A stretch of 16,066 nt of DNA. It comes from Candidatus Borrarchaeota archaeon (GTDB lineage: Archaea; Asgardarchaeota; Sifarchaeia; Borrarchaeales; Borrarchaeaceae). The notes below the pieces were generated by a model, which had not been told where the DNA came from, made no database searches, and saw only the letters and a list, made by a program, of their open reading frames with translations. How positions within the stretch are numbered: the stretch's first letter is position 1; every line of letters begins with the position of its first letter. The DNA lies in the NCBI GenBank assembly GCA_016840645.1, contig JAEORY010000035.1, forward strand, positions 1 to 16,066. The letters run 5' to 3'. The position numbers were made by a program, and so were the translations under genes. This document shows positions 1-8,191 of this stretch, in pieces.

Positions 1-2399
1 GTGATCCTGATCCACGATCCAGGCGTGTATTTGCCTTCCATAAGCCTGAAACACTTCTTGAGTGGGTTAATCAGGACAACACGTTACGAGCCAGGTTGCA
101 GGAACTTCCACCACTCATCACCACTGGCCTTCGTGATTGCCAAATTGAAGCCATTACGAATCTTGATATTTCTTTCAAACAAGCAAAACCCAGAGCATTA
201 ATCCAGATGGCAACAGGGAGCGGCAAGACCTATACGGCTGTTAGTTTCGTATACCGTTTGATAAAATTCGCTAAAGCTAAACGTGTTCTGTTCCTTGTTG
301 ATCGCAGAACTCTGGGAAGGCAGACAAGAGGTGAATTTGCCCAATATATTACCCCAGACGATGGACGGAAATTCACTGAACTCTATAATGTTCAATTGCT
401 ATCGACAAATGTTATTGATCCTGTGAGCAAAGTCTGTATCACAACCATTCAGCGGCTGTTTTCAATGCTGAAAGGGAAAGAATTTGATGTTGAACTGGAT
501 GAACTCTCTTTGGCAGATGTTACTGATGATGTCATAAAGGAGGTAACCTACAATCCTGCTATTCCTATTGAAGATTTTGACTTTATTATCACCGATGAGT
601 GTCACCGTTCTATCTATAATGAATGGCGGCAGGTACTGGAATACTTTGATGCATTTCTCATAGGTCTGACCGCTACCCCTTCAAAGCAGACCTTCGGATT
701 TTTCAAGCAGAATCTGGTGATGGAATACACTCATGAACGGGCGGTGGCAGACAGGGTAAATGTAGGTTATGAAGTGTATCGTATACGAACAAAAATCACA
801 GAAGAAGGAAGCAAGGTCGAATCAGGCTATCATATTGATAAACGGGATCGCCACACCCGCCAAATACGCTGGGAACAACTGGATAAAGACTTGGAATACA
901 ATGAGAAGCAACTGGATAATGATGTAGTGGCTGTTGATCAGATCAGAACGATAGTACGAACATTTAAGGAGAAGTTGTTTACTGAGATATTCCCTGGAAG
1001 AGAGGAAGTTCCCAAGACACTGATATTCGCCAAAGATGATTCTCACGCTGAGGACATAGTGAATATCATTCGGGAAGAGTTTGCTAAGGGAAATGAGTTC
1101 TGTGAGAAGATCACCTATCGCACTACAGGCGACAAGCCAGAAAATCTTATAGCCAGTTTCCGTAATTCTTACAATCCACGCATTGCCGTGACCGTGGATA
1201 TGATCTCTACAGGTACAGACATCCGACCGCTGGAATGCCTCCTATTTATGCGAGATGTGAAATCCATCGTGTATTTTGAACAGATGAAAGGACGAGGTAC
1301 TCGTGTCATATCCAGTACGGATCTAAAAGCGGTAACGCCCGATGTAGATCATAAAACCCATTTTGTGATCGTAGATGCCATTGGGGTAACAGAGACTGAT
1401 AAAACTGATTCCAGGCCGCTTGAGCGGAAAAAGTCCGTTCCTTTTGAAAAGCTTGTCCAATCTATCGCAATAGGGCAAAGGGATGAAGATACTCTTATGA
1501 CAATGGCGGGAAGGCTGGCGAAAATCAATGTCCGACTTGAGGAGGATCAACAGAAGGAATTGGAAACAGCATCAAGCGGGAAATCATTAAAAGAGATCAT
1601 TAATGGACTTCTCGATGCCGTAGATCCTGATAAGCACATTGAAAAAGCAAAAGAAATTTTTGCTGTTGAAAGCCCCACTGATGAGCAGATAGACAAAGCC
1701 ACGGAGGAGATTGTCAATGAAGCCTGCTCAGTATTTGATGATCCCAACTTCAGAAATGTTCTGATTGAGATTAGGAGGCAGCAATTTCAGATCATTGATA
1801 CGGTAAGCCAGGATGCCATTATCTCTGCTGCGTTTGATACAGGAATAGCAGAGAAAACGGTGCAAACTTTCCGTGAGTTTATGGAAGCAAACAAGGATGA
1901 GATCCTGGCATTGCAGATCATTTACAACCAGCCCTATGACAAGCGGCATTTGACTTATAAAATGGTAGATAACCTTGCCAATGCAATGAAGAAACCTCCA
2001 TACAATCTCTCCACAGAACTTATGTGGGCAGCATTTGAGCAATTGGAGAAGGACAAGGTGAAGAAACAGAGGCCAGAGCATCTGCTTGCCGATATTATCT
2101 CGCTAGTTCGCTATGGACTGGGTAAAATTGAATTATTGGTGCCTCGTCAAGATATAGTTGATGAGCTGTTCAACAGTTGGCTGGAAAACCAGGAAAAGGC
2201 TGGCAATACCTATACGGATGAGGAATTAGAAATGCTCACCATGATAAAAGATCATATCGCCACCAGTTTGGAGATCACGGTGGATGATTTTGATAACGTC
2301 CCTTTTTATGACAAAGGTGGCGTAATGAAGGCCTACAATTTGTTTGGAGACAGGTTTAACACAATTATTAATGAATTGAATGAGGCGCTGGCGGCGTGA
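1..2399 (+). CDS. hsdR: Type I restriction enzyme R subunit (HsdR), 5' end outside window
   Basis: Motor and nuclease subunit of a type I restriction-modification complex: it translocates DNA using ATP and cleaves unmodified DNA. The frame is open from base 3, where it reads DPRSRRVFAFHKPETLLEWV, so the gene enters from outside. An apparent TTG start at 96 is internal. About 799 codons are visible. Counting from the first visible codon, I see Walker A ATGSGKT at 70-76, the DECH box at 198-201, LTATP at 222-226 and helicase motif VI QMKGRGTR at 427-434. The rest resembles the EcoEI-type HsdR C-terminal domain, with predicted helical and acidic stretches. The N-terminal nuclease domain with its PD-ExK residues is off the window, so activity cannot be judged. 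Its stop overlaps the GTG start of hsdS in GTGA, which suggests translational coupling. Family assignment is firm. Confidence 0.95.
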   Translation, partial: DPDPRSRRVFAFHKPETLLEWVNQDNTLRARLQELPPLITTGLRDCQIEAITNLDISFKQAKPRALIQMATGSGKTYTAVSFVYRLIKFAKAKRVLFLVDRRTLGRQTRGEFAQYITPDDGRKFTELYNVQLLSTNVIDPVSKVCITTIQRLFSMLKGKEFDVELDELSLADVTDDVIKEVTYNPAIPIEDFDFIITDECHRSIYNEWRQVLEYFDAFLIGLTATPSKQTFGFFKQNLVMEYTHERAVADRVNVGYEVYRIRTKITEEGSKVESGYHIDKRDRHTRQIRWEQLDKDLEYNEKQLDNDVVAVDQIRTIVRTFKEKLFTEIFPGREEVPKTLIFAKDDSHAEDIVNIIREEFAKGNEFCEKITYRTTGDKPENLIASFRNSYNPRIAVTVDMISTGTDIRPLECLLFMRDVKSIVYFEQMKGRGTRVISSTDLKAVTPDVDHKTHFVIVDAIGVTETDKTDSRPLERKKSVPFEKLVQSIAIGQRDEDTLMTMAGRLAKINVRLEEDQQKELETASSGKSLKEIINGLLDAVDPDKHIEKAKEIFAVESPTDEQIDKATEEIVNEACSVFDDPNFRNVLIEIRRQQFQIIDTVSQDAIISAAFDTGIAEKTVQTFREFMEANKDEILALQIIYNQPYDKRHLTYKMVDNLANAMKKPPYNLSTELMWAAFEQLEKDKVKKQRPEHLLADIISLVRYGLGKIELLVPRQDIVDELFNSWLENQEKAGNTYTDEELEMLTMIKDHIATSLEITVDDFDNVPFYDKGGVMKAYNLFGDRFNTIINELNEALAA

Positions 2400-3829
2400 A
2401 AGAAGACAGGAATATGTTACCATATAATTGGATTTCTACTCCGCTTGAAACAATCATATCAACAGTGAAAGGAAAGAAACCAAAGATTCTTGGATCTAAA
2501 TCAAATGATCTTCAGATTCCATATATTGATATTAAAGCAATTGAGAGGAAAATATTCTCAAAATATACCAATAGAGAAAATTGCACGATGTGTGAACCAG
2601 ATGATAACTTGATTGTCTGGGATGGTGCTCGTTGTGGTTGGGTTGGAAGGGGAGCATCAGGTGCTGTTGGTTCAACTTTGGCAAGAATAGATACATTTAA
2701 CCTTAGCAAAAGCTATCTTTACTATTTTCTGATGTCAAAGTTCAAGGAGATTAACACGAAACCAAAAGGAGTTGGCATTCCACACGTAGATCGAAATATT
2801 TTTTACACGTTCAACTTTCCCTTACCCCCTCTTCCCGAACAACACCGCATCGTTGAAAAGATTGAGGAACTCTTCACCCGCTTGGACGCAGGCGTAGAAA
2901 ACCTGAAGCAAGTACAGGCACAACTGAAACGCTATCGCCAGTCTGTATTGAAGGCGACAGTGAAGGGCAGACTGACAGCGGAATGGCGAGAGAAGCATAA
3001 AAATGAACTGGAGCCTGCCGATAAGCTCCTGGAAAGAATTCAAACAGAGAGGAAAAAGAAGCTGGGGAATAAATACAAGGAACCTACGCCACCAAACACC
3101 ACCGATTTACCTGAATTGCCAGAGGGTTGGGTTTGGGCTAAGCTCGGCCAAATAACACATCTTATAACGAAAGGTGCCTCCCCACGTTGGCAGGGTTTTG
3201 ATTACGCTGACCATGGTATAAAATTCATTAGAAGTCAAAATGTGGGTTGGGGGAGATTAGACACCTCTAAAATAGCTTTTCTACCAGAAGCATTTAATAT
3301 GAAAGAAAAGAAATCTATTCTGAAGAAAGAAGATGTTTTATTGAACATTGTCGGCGCTTCAATAGGCCGTGCAGCGATAGCGACAGAAGAAGTTGAAAAT
3401 GCAAATATCAATCAGGCTGTGTCCGTTATTAGGTTGATTGATGGCATCTTGATAAACAAGTTTTTAATGTATTATCTTATATCAGTAGATGCCCAATCAA
3501 GAATTCATCGTAAAACGGTTGATGTGGCACGGGCTAACTTGAGTCTAACAGATATTTCCGAACTTTGTGTCCCAGTTCCTCCGTTCAATGAGCAAATCGC
3601 AATAGTAGAAGAAATTGAGCGCCTATTTTCAATCACCAATGGCTCTGAAGCACTGATAGAATACGAGCTAAAGCGCTCCCAATCCCTCCGCCAGTCAGTG
3701 TTGAAACATGCCTTTCTGGGGAAATTGGTACCACAAGATCCGAATGATGAGCCTGCATCTGTCTTGTTGGAAAGAATTAAAGCTGACAAGGGCAAGGCAA
3801 AGAAATCTAAACAAATGGAGATATTCTAA
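2396..3829 (+). CDS. hsdS: Type I restriction-modification specificity subunit (HsdS)
   Basis: DNA-recognition subunit that binds the bipartite target for HsdM and HsdR. It has the usual two-fold layout. Target recognition domain 1 covers about residues 7-142 (LPYNWISTPLETI onward). A first conserved helical region starts with LPPLPEQHRIVEKIEELF at 143 and contains RQSVLKATVKGRLTAEW. Domain 2 starts near LPELPEGWVWAKL at 238. A second conserved region starts with VPPFNEQIAIVEEIERLF at 394 and contains RQSVLKHAFLGKLVPQ. The 477-residue length is normal and neither half is truncated. The GTG start at 2396 overlaps the hsdR stop by 4 bp; an ATG at 2414 (MLPYNW, preceded by AGGA) is an equally credible start. 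hsdM begins one base after the hsdS stop. The recognition sequence cannot be read from the protein. Confidence 0.95.
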   Translation: MKEDRNMLPYNWISTPLETIISTVKGKKPKILGSKSNDLQIPYIDIKAIERKIFSKYTNRENCTMCEPDDNLIVWDGARCGWVGRGASGAVGSTLARIDTFNLSKSYLYYFLMSKFKEINTKPKGVGIPHVDRNIFYTFNFPLPPLPEQHRIVEKIEELFTRLDAGVENLKQVQAQLKRYRQSVLKATVKGRLTAEWREKHKNELEPADKLLERIQTERKKKLGNKYKEPTPPNTTDLPELPEGWVWAKLGQITHLITKGASPRWQGFDYADHGIKFIRSQNVGWGRLDTSKIAFLPEAFNMKEKKSILKKEDVLLNIVGASIGRAAIATEEVENANINQAVSVIRLIDGILINKFLMYYLISVDAQSRIHRKTVDVARANLSLTDISELCVPVPPFNEQIAIVEEIERLFSITNGSEALIEYELKRSQSLRQSVLKHAFLGKLVPQDPNDEPASVLLERIKADKGKAKKSKQMEIF

Positions 3830-5302
3830 ATGGCAAACGATTCATCAGCATTAGTACAGAAACTGTGGAATTATTGTAACGTCCTGCGGGATGACGGTGT
3901 TAGCTATGGCGATTATGTCGAGCAACTTACCTACCTTCTCTTTCTGAAAATGGACGATGAGCAGACCAAACCACCGTTTAACAGAACATCCAAGATCCCA
4001 GCCGAATACAACTGGAACAGTTTGCTGGACAAGGATGGGGGCGAGCTGGAGAGACAATATCGCCATATCCTTGAAAGTCTGGGCAGAGAACCAGGAGTTA
4101 TAGGTGTCATCTTCCGTAAATCTCAGAACAAGATTCAGGATCCAGCCAAAATGAAGCGTCTGCTAAAACTTATTGAAGAAGAAACCTGGCTGGGGTTGAG
4201 CGTAGATGTAAAAAGCGAAACCTATGAAGGCTTGCTCCAGAAAAACGCAGAGGACGTGAAAACTGGTGCTGGTCAGTATTTTACCCCGAGACCTCTCATT
4301 AATGCCATCGTTGAGGTAATGCGTCCTGAACCTGGAATGGAGATCATGGATCCCGCCTGTGGAACAGGAGGATTTCTCATATCAGCTCACAATTACATTG
4401 CTCACCATCACCAACATTTGGATGTGGAGCAGAAAAAACACCTACGCTATGACGCTCTCCGTGGTGTCGAGATAGCAGATAATGTCGCCAGGCTCTGTGT
4501 GATGAATTTGTATTTACACGGTATTGGAGGTGATGAAAGTCTTATTGAAGTGGACGATTCATTGGAGTCCGATAAGGGTAAACGGTACAATCAAGTGTTG
4601 ACTAATCCGCCATTTGGCAAAAAAAGCAGTATAACGGTTTTCAATGGCGTAGGAAAAGCAAGCAGAGAGGCGATTACCTATGAACGAAATGACTTCTGGG
4701 CAACCACATCAAATAAACAGCTCAACTTTGTTCAGCATGTAAAAACGCTTCTTACCATCAATGGATATGCCGCTATGGTTGTGCCTGATAATGTGTTGTT
4801 TGAAGGTGGTGCAGGAGAGACCGTGAGAAGAAAACTCCTGCACGAATGCGATGTTCATACACTTCTCAGACTGCCCACAGGAGTGTTCTATGCCCAAGGT
4901 GTGAAAGCAAACGTAATTTTTTTCGACCGCAAACCTGCCAGTGAAACCCCCTGGACAAAGAAGTTATGGATCTACGACCTTCGTACCAATAAGCACTTTA
5001 CCCTGAAGACCAATCCTTTGGGCTATGAAGATCTGCAAGATTTCATCAAATGCTACAACCCAGATAACCGACATAAGCGAGAAGAAACAGAAAGATTCAA
5101 GTCTTTCACCTATGAAGAATTGATGCAGCGGGACAAGGTGAGTTTGGATATCTTCTGGCTCAAAGATGAAAGCCTTGAGGATTCTGAGAATCTTCCTGAA
5201 CCAGATGTCCTTGCAGCAGAGATCACAGAGAACTTGCAGTCAGCTCTTGAACAATTCCAAACGATTTACGAAGAGCTGGAGGAGAAATCGAAGATAAACT
5301 AA
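3830..5302 (+). CDS. hsdM: Type I restriction-modification DNA methyltransferase subunit (HsdM)
   Basis: N6-adenine methyltransferase subunit that protects host DNA and forms the core of the HsdM2S complex. It is 490 residues, close to EcoAI-type HsdM. The N-terminal helical domain (HsdM_N) spans about 1-135. KTGAGQYFTPRPL leads into the catalytic fold. S-adenosylmethionine motif I is DPACGTGG at 174-181, and catalytic motif IV is NPPF at 259-262. The C-terminus (about 460-490) is a charged helix that could contact HsdS. GGAG 10 bp upstream serves as ribosome binding site, and the ATG directly follows the hsdS stop, so R, S and M look like one transcript. The order R-S-M differs from the common R-M-S. 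All key motifs are intact. Confidence 0.95.
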   Translation: MANDSSALVQKLWNYCNVLRDDGVSYGDYVEQLTYLLFLKMDDEQTKPPFNRTSKIPAEYNWNSLLDKDGGELERQYRHILESLGREPGVIGVIFRKSQNKIQDPAKMKRLLKLIEEETWLGLSVDVKSETYEGLLQKNAEDVKTGAGQYFTPRPLINAIVEVMRPEPGMEIMDPACGTGGFLISAHNYIAHHHQHLDVEQKKHLRYDALRGVEIADNVARLCVMNLYLHGIGGDESLIEVDDSLESDKGKRYNQVLTNPPFGKKSSITVFNGVGKASREAITYERNDFWATTSNKQLNFVQHVKTLLTINGYAAMVVPDNVLFEGGAGETVRRKLLHECDVHTLLRLPTGVFYAQGVKANVIFFDRKPASETPWTKKLWIYDLRTNKHFTLKTNPLGYEDLQDFIKCYNPDNRHKREETERFKSFTYEELMQRDKVSLDIFWLKDESLEDSENLPEPDVLAAEITENLQSALEQFQTIYEELEEKSKIN

Positions 5303-5497
5303 ATTTTTTCCTTAAATGGTGCCGCATTTCTTAATTGCCATTTTTCCGGAATGGCTAACCTACCTGCCTTGACAGGACACACTGTTTCGTCCCTCCCATG
5401 ATGGGATTTGTTTTCTTTTGTGATTTACAACCGACTTCAGGCTGGTTGTTAGCGCACCTTAGATTCTGTTTTCAATGAACGATTAAAAGAATGTTAT

Positions 5498-5592
5498 TAC
5501 CTTCTCTATTTACCACCTCTACTTACCACCCTTAGTTACCACTTCTTATGTACCACTTCTTATGTACCAGTTATTGAGTACCACTATGATAA
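5498..5592. repeat. Tandem array of seven 13-14 bp TACC-led units
   Basis: TACC recurs at 5498, 5511, 5524, 5537, 5551, 5565 and 5579, that is at spacings 13, 13, 13, 14, 14 and 14. Two adjacent units are identical (TACCACTTCTTATG at 5537 and 5551). Others are close, such as TACCACCTCTACT at 5511 and TACCACCCTTAGT at 5524. The array is non-coding and iteron-like in size, and its units resemble the array at 7705-7756. Short unit length and no spacers rule out CRISPR. Function unknown. Confidence 0.8.
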
Positions 5593-5640
5593 AACATTTA
5601 TGATCCTAAAAAAGGGTATATCCTTCGATCTCTTTTCAAA

Positions 5641-5689
5641 GTGAAAATCCTATTTCGCTAATGGATATGTGAAAAATTTCATTTCGCTA
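5641..5689. repeat. Pair of imperfect 20-bp direct repeats
   Basis: GTGAAAATCCTATTTCGCTA at 5641-5660 recurs as a one-base-longer variant at 5669-5689 that shares GTGAAAA and ATTTCGCTA. The period is 28 bp. The pair lies just downstream of the 7-unit array, in non-coding DNA. Confidence 0.65.
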
Positions 5690-5711
5690 CTACACCCGCT
5701 CCCCTGCTCAT

Positions 5712-5826
5712 TCGGTATTGAATTTTTAAGTTGCAGAGATTAAATGGCATATACCCCCCTGCTTAATTTTGCGGATACAAGCAGTTTATTGCCAGCTCGG
5801 TATTTAGTTTTTCGGTTGCAGAGATT
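5712..5826. repeat. Pair of 30-bp direct repeats, 26 of 30 identical
   Basis: 5712-5741 and 5797-5826 match at 26 of 30 positions. Both begin TCGGTATT and end GTTGCAGAGATT, and they are 85 bp apart. Each copy is followed shortly by a TACCCC word (5752 and 5837), also 85 bp apart, so the repeated unit is probably longer and diverged. Non-coding; function unknown. Confidence 0.7.
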
Positions 5827-6489
5827 GCAGGGGCTCTACCCCTTTTATTTTTTGGTAACCAACTACATCCATAAATTATATTTTTATGCCCCTTTGCTAT
5901 CCATTTTTATATATGGCAATTATGTCTAATCTCCTTGTTAGTGGTGCATTTACACCGTTTATGTACTGCTTTTGCACATCAACAAGTTTTCTTTCATATC
6001 CCCTTATTTTTCATACATTATTACCCCTTTTTACGTATTTTTATTTTTACACCCCAAAAATCGTTTATTTTCTTAACAATATCATAAAGTTACATAAGTA
6101 AAGGTTATACTTTTTTAGGGGGGAGTTTATAGACCACATATAACAAGAAATTGATACCCCCATACCCCCAAGCCCCCCTTGCTGTTTTCATCGCTTTTTA
6201 TTATTGCTAATGGTTTACTATAGGCTTAAATAGAGCAGTTTTGCCTTATAAATGATTTACAATTCATAGGGCTTAATAAATCACAGATCCAAATAACCAT
6301 TTGTTATTCTATGACTAAGATTCAAAAAATTTCTAAACTTTCTCCGCTCAAATAGTGATTTTTGTGTATTTTTCAGTATTTTTCCTTGTCACTATAAAAA
6401 TCCACTGTATTGCATAACCTATTTAATTTATTACTGATTCACGTCTGAATTTTTATTCATAACATTTATCAACTACTATACGAATTTAC

Positions 6490-6536
6490 TCCCTTTTTAC
6501 CCTGTTTTTACCCCAAATTTACACTGTTTTTACCCC
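6490..6536. repeat. Short direct repeats of CTGTTTTTACCCC
   Basis: CTGTTTTTACCCC occurs at 6502-6514 and 6524-6536, exactly 22 bp apart (about two helical turns). A related TCCCTTTTTACCC lies at 6490-6502. The spacing suits binding of a protein on one face of the helix. Confidence 0.6.
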
Positions 6537-6916
6537 CTTTGAGACAATTGCCTCTTTGTAGTTGAAAAACTTGCTGAAAAATCCATGGCAACATTACCAC
6601 CCTATAGTAAGGCCATACCCCCTAACCTTCACTCCCGGGTCTCCTCAGAAATTTCTTTTAAATAATAATGCGTATATAAAAGAGCAGCTTATAGGATTAT
6701 AAAAAGATCTTTATTCAGTATCATTCCATACTATTGCTCTGAATTTATGCATAATACGCTTTTAAATCTCTATAAATATATCTTAGGTTAATATGGTTTA
6801 TTATCAGGTGCTTATCTGATGATTTTTCCTTTTCATTTAGCAATTCTGGAAATATCCGTTTAATGAGCGCAATTGTAAGTAACATATAGATTTAATGGGA
6901 CTCCAAAAGGTGATTC

Positions 6917-6929
6917 AAGGGGTCCCCTT
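6917..6929. terminator. GC-rich palindrome, possible terminator of the small minus-strand operon
   Basis: AAGGGG-T-CCCCTT is a perfect palindrome. It is extended by GTGA at 6910-6913 and TCAC at 6930-6933. It sits about 25 bp past the end of the small gene at 6955, where a minus-strand transcript would need to stop. On that strand only CTTTTGG follows, so it could instead be a protein-binding site. Confidence 0.35.
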
Positions 6930-6954
6930 TCACTTAGAAATTATGCTCTTTTTC

Positions 6955-7068
6955 TTAAAATGAATGGTATAGTATAGGGGTGAAAAAACCATGCTCTGGA
7001 AGATATGTTTTACCCCCTTTTGAATACCTTTTCTTGCCTTTGAAGCTATCTCTCTCAATCAGTTTCAT
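6955..7068 (-). CDS. Possible 37-residue small basic protein
   Basis: A short frame, MKLIERDSFKGKKRYSKG and onward, starts at an ATG inside the last codons of the upstream HTH gene and overlaps its end by about 14 bp, so it could be translated by coupling. The product is basic, with KGKKRYSKGGK near the middle and an aromatic C-terminus. I recognise no family. Overlap with a real gene end and plausible composition are the only evidence; it may be a chance frame. Confidence 0.3.
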   Translation of the reverse strand: MKLIERDSFKGKKRYSKGGKTYLPEHGFFTPILYHSF

Positions 7069-7273
7069 CCCTGTTTCTTCTCTGCCATAAATAGTCAATG
7101 ACGTCCTGCTCAAAGAAATATCTCCTGCCTGCTTTTTCAGCATACTGCAATCCGCCTTTTATCCAGTTACCTAACTGGATACTTCGGCCTGACTTTGTGA
7201 TGGGCAGGCCTAATCTTTCGCAAAGCTCTGCTTCTGCCCATATTTGGTCTATCCTTTCCGGTTTTTCTGTCAT
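7055..7273 (-). CDS. Small AlpA/excisionase-like helix-turn-helix protein
   Basis: A 72-residue protein that probably binds DNA. WAEAELCERLGLP (12-24) could be the first helices of a MerR/AlpA-like HTH. IQLGNWIKGGLQYAEKAGRR is the recognition and wing part, followed by YFFEQDVIDYLWQRR, the closing helix typical of excisionase/AlpA small proteins. The ATG start is preceded by a very strong ribosome binding site, GGAGGAAGTGA. Its first 107 bp overlap the upstream CxxC/CxxC gene in another frame. A role in control of an integrative element is inference; exact family not recognised. Confidence 0.6.
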   Translation of the reverse strand: MTEKPERIDQIWAEAELCERLGLPITKSGRSIQLGNWIKGGLQYAEKAGRRYFFEQDVIDYLWQRRNRDETD

Positions 7274-7505
7274 TCACTTCCTCCTCTCCTAAAAAGGTTT
7301 CTACTGCTTTGGCCTTATCCAATAAGCTGGCTTTTAAGGCTTTTTGGTAAGCTTCTTTTATTTGTTCCTGTGATGAAGCTACAATTATCTGAAAGCAAGA
7401 AGAACATATTATCCCTGTTACATCTTTGGGATGTTTAACTTCTCTATGCTTCTTGCTTGCTACATCATATTGTTGATCTGGCATACCGCATAATATGCAG
7501 TTCAA
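7167..7505 (-). CDS. Small CxxC/CxxC (zinc-ribbon-like) hypothetical protein
   Basis: A 112-residue frame starting at TTG 7505, with AAAGGG about 8 bp upstream. C3-x2-C6 and C34-x2-C37 form two CxxC knuckles, as in a zinc ribbon, separated by a basic stretch (ASKKHREVKHP). Residues 44-77 are helical (QEQIKEAYQKAL, LLDKAKAVETFL). I recall similar short proteins beside integrases in deltaproteobacterial genomes, but know no function. The last 35 residues are read from the other frame of the next gene and look like overlap rather than conserved protein, so the ancestral stop may have been earlier. It is probably transcribed with the HTH gene downstream. Confidence 0.6.
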   Translation of the reverse strand: MNCILCGMPDQQYDVASKKHREVKHPKDVTGIICSSCFQIIVASSQEQIKEAYQKALKASLLDKAKAVETFLGEEEVNDRKTGKDRPNMGRSRALRKIRPAHHKVRPKYPVR

Positions 7506-8191
7506 TTTCTATACCCTTTCTTTTCAATGATGTTCTTAGTTCCTGAGATAGTTTATACATCGACTTTCTTACTTAATTTTTACGTGTGTGTGCAGGTCAC
7601 ATCCCTATAATTTAATCTCATTCAATCTCTATAGACTCATTTTTACTCATTTTCTCTTATAGACACCTTTCTACTCATTATTAGCTAACTCTATAGTAAC
7701 GTTTTTACCTTCCTTCCTTACCTCCCTTCCTTACCTTTCTACGTTACCTTTCTACGTGATATTTCATAGTGGTTCTCTATAGAGACATTTTGAGATATCC
7801 CCATAGTCCAGTTTCGTCTAATTCTATAGACAAGTTCTTACCACTTCCTTATATATGCATTTCTATTCCTTTAGCCCTTATATGCAAATCCTTGCTAATT
7901 CCCTATAGTTGAATTTTGTTGCATATATTCCTTTTTGTTTTAGTTATCTGTTAGCAATATGAGCTCAAATTTTTGTCCATGTGTTGCCGGCAAAGAATTA
8001 CTAAAGTGTGCGAGTAGGGATGGTAAGGTCGCTCCCTCCCCCCTACCCCCCAGCTCTTTTCCAGCCTTTTCTCTAAATTCTCTTTAAAATAATTCAACCT
8101 TATATCCCTTAAATTACTGACACTTGTTGTCACACCCAGTTTTTAACATATTGAATCTATTCAATTTTTTTATATAGCATCTGATTGATAA
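7506..8191. other. Repeat-rich intergenic region, possible origin or control region
   Basis: About 690 bp with no supportable gene. It contains the 13-bp array at 7705-7756, another array-like unit at 7838-7852, and TATAG words at 7630, 7658, 7692, 7778, 7825 and 7904, often within CTCTATAG or CTATAGAC. It also has an inverted repeat TATATGCAA/TTGCATATA (7879-7887 and 7919-7927) and a palindrome ATTGAATCTATTCAAT at 8150-8165. This mix is what one expects of an iteron-type origin or a dense operator region; neither is proven. A 60-codon frame at 7951-8133 lacks any protein-like signature. Confidence 0.5.
7705..7756. repeat. Four perfect-period 13-bp tandem repeats
   Basis: TTACCTTCCTTCC, TTACCTCCCTTCC, TTACCTTTCTACG and TTACCTTTCTACG follow each other without gaps (7705, 7718, 7731, 7744). 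The + strand is almost pure pyrimidine for the first three. The TTACC head and pyrimidine body match the array at 5498-5592, and TTACCACTTCCTTAT at 7838-7852 is a further isolated copy of that unit. Confidence 0.8.

Larger units (their letters stand above)
5303..6954. other. Long AT-rich intergenic region, no convincing gene
   Basis: About 1.65 kb without a supportable gene. The first 150 bp are less AT-rich and hold stem-loops: GCCATT/AATGGC at 5337-5355, TCCCAT/ATGGGA at 5394-5406 and ACAACC/GGTTGT at 5427-5449. None has a good U-tract, so I do not call an hsd terminator. After about 5460 the DNA is very AT-rich and carries the repeats listed separately, eight of the TACCCC words on the + strand, a GC-rich palindrome at 6917-6929 and a weak hairpin (ATCAG/CTGAT at 6803-6820 followed by GATTTTT). 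Frames of 61 and 71 codons at 5744-6101 are low-complexity. The region looks like regulatory, origin-like or decayed DNA. Confidence 0.6.

Noticed and set aside
5360..5460. Insertion-sequence end or integron attC site
   Set aside because: The hairpin ACAACC/GGTTGT followed by GTTAGC and the GGACACACTG stretch are suggestive, but no transposase, terminal repeat pair or full attC core was found.
5498..5592. CRISPR array
   Set aside because: Units are 13-14 bp, directly tandem and diverging, with no unique spacers and no cas genes.
5744..6101. Two + strand frames of 61 and 71 codons
   Set aside because: Low-complexity Phe/Tyr/Leu-rich translation of AT-rich DNA, no good ribosome binding site, and they cross the repeats.
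7951..8133. A 60-codon minus-strand frame
   Set aside because: No ribosome binding site or recognisable domain; lies in a repeat-rich gap.
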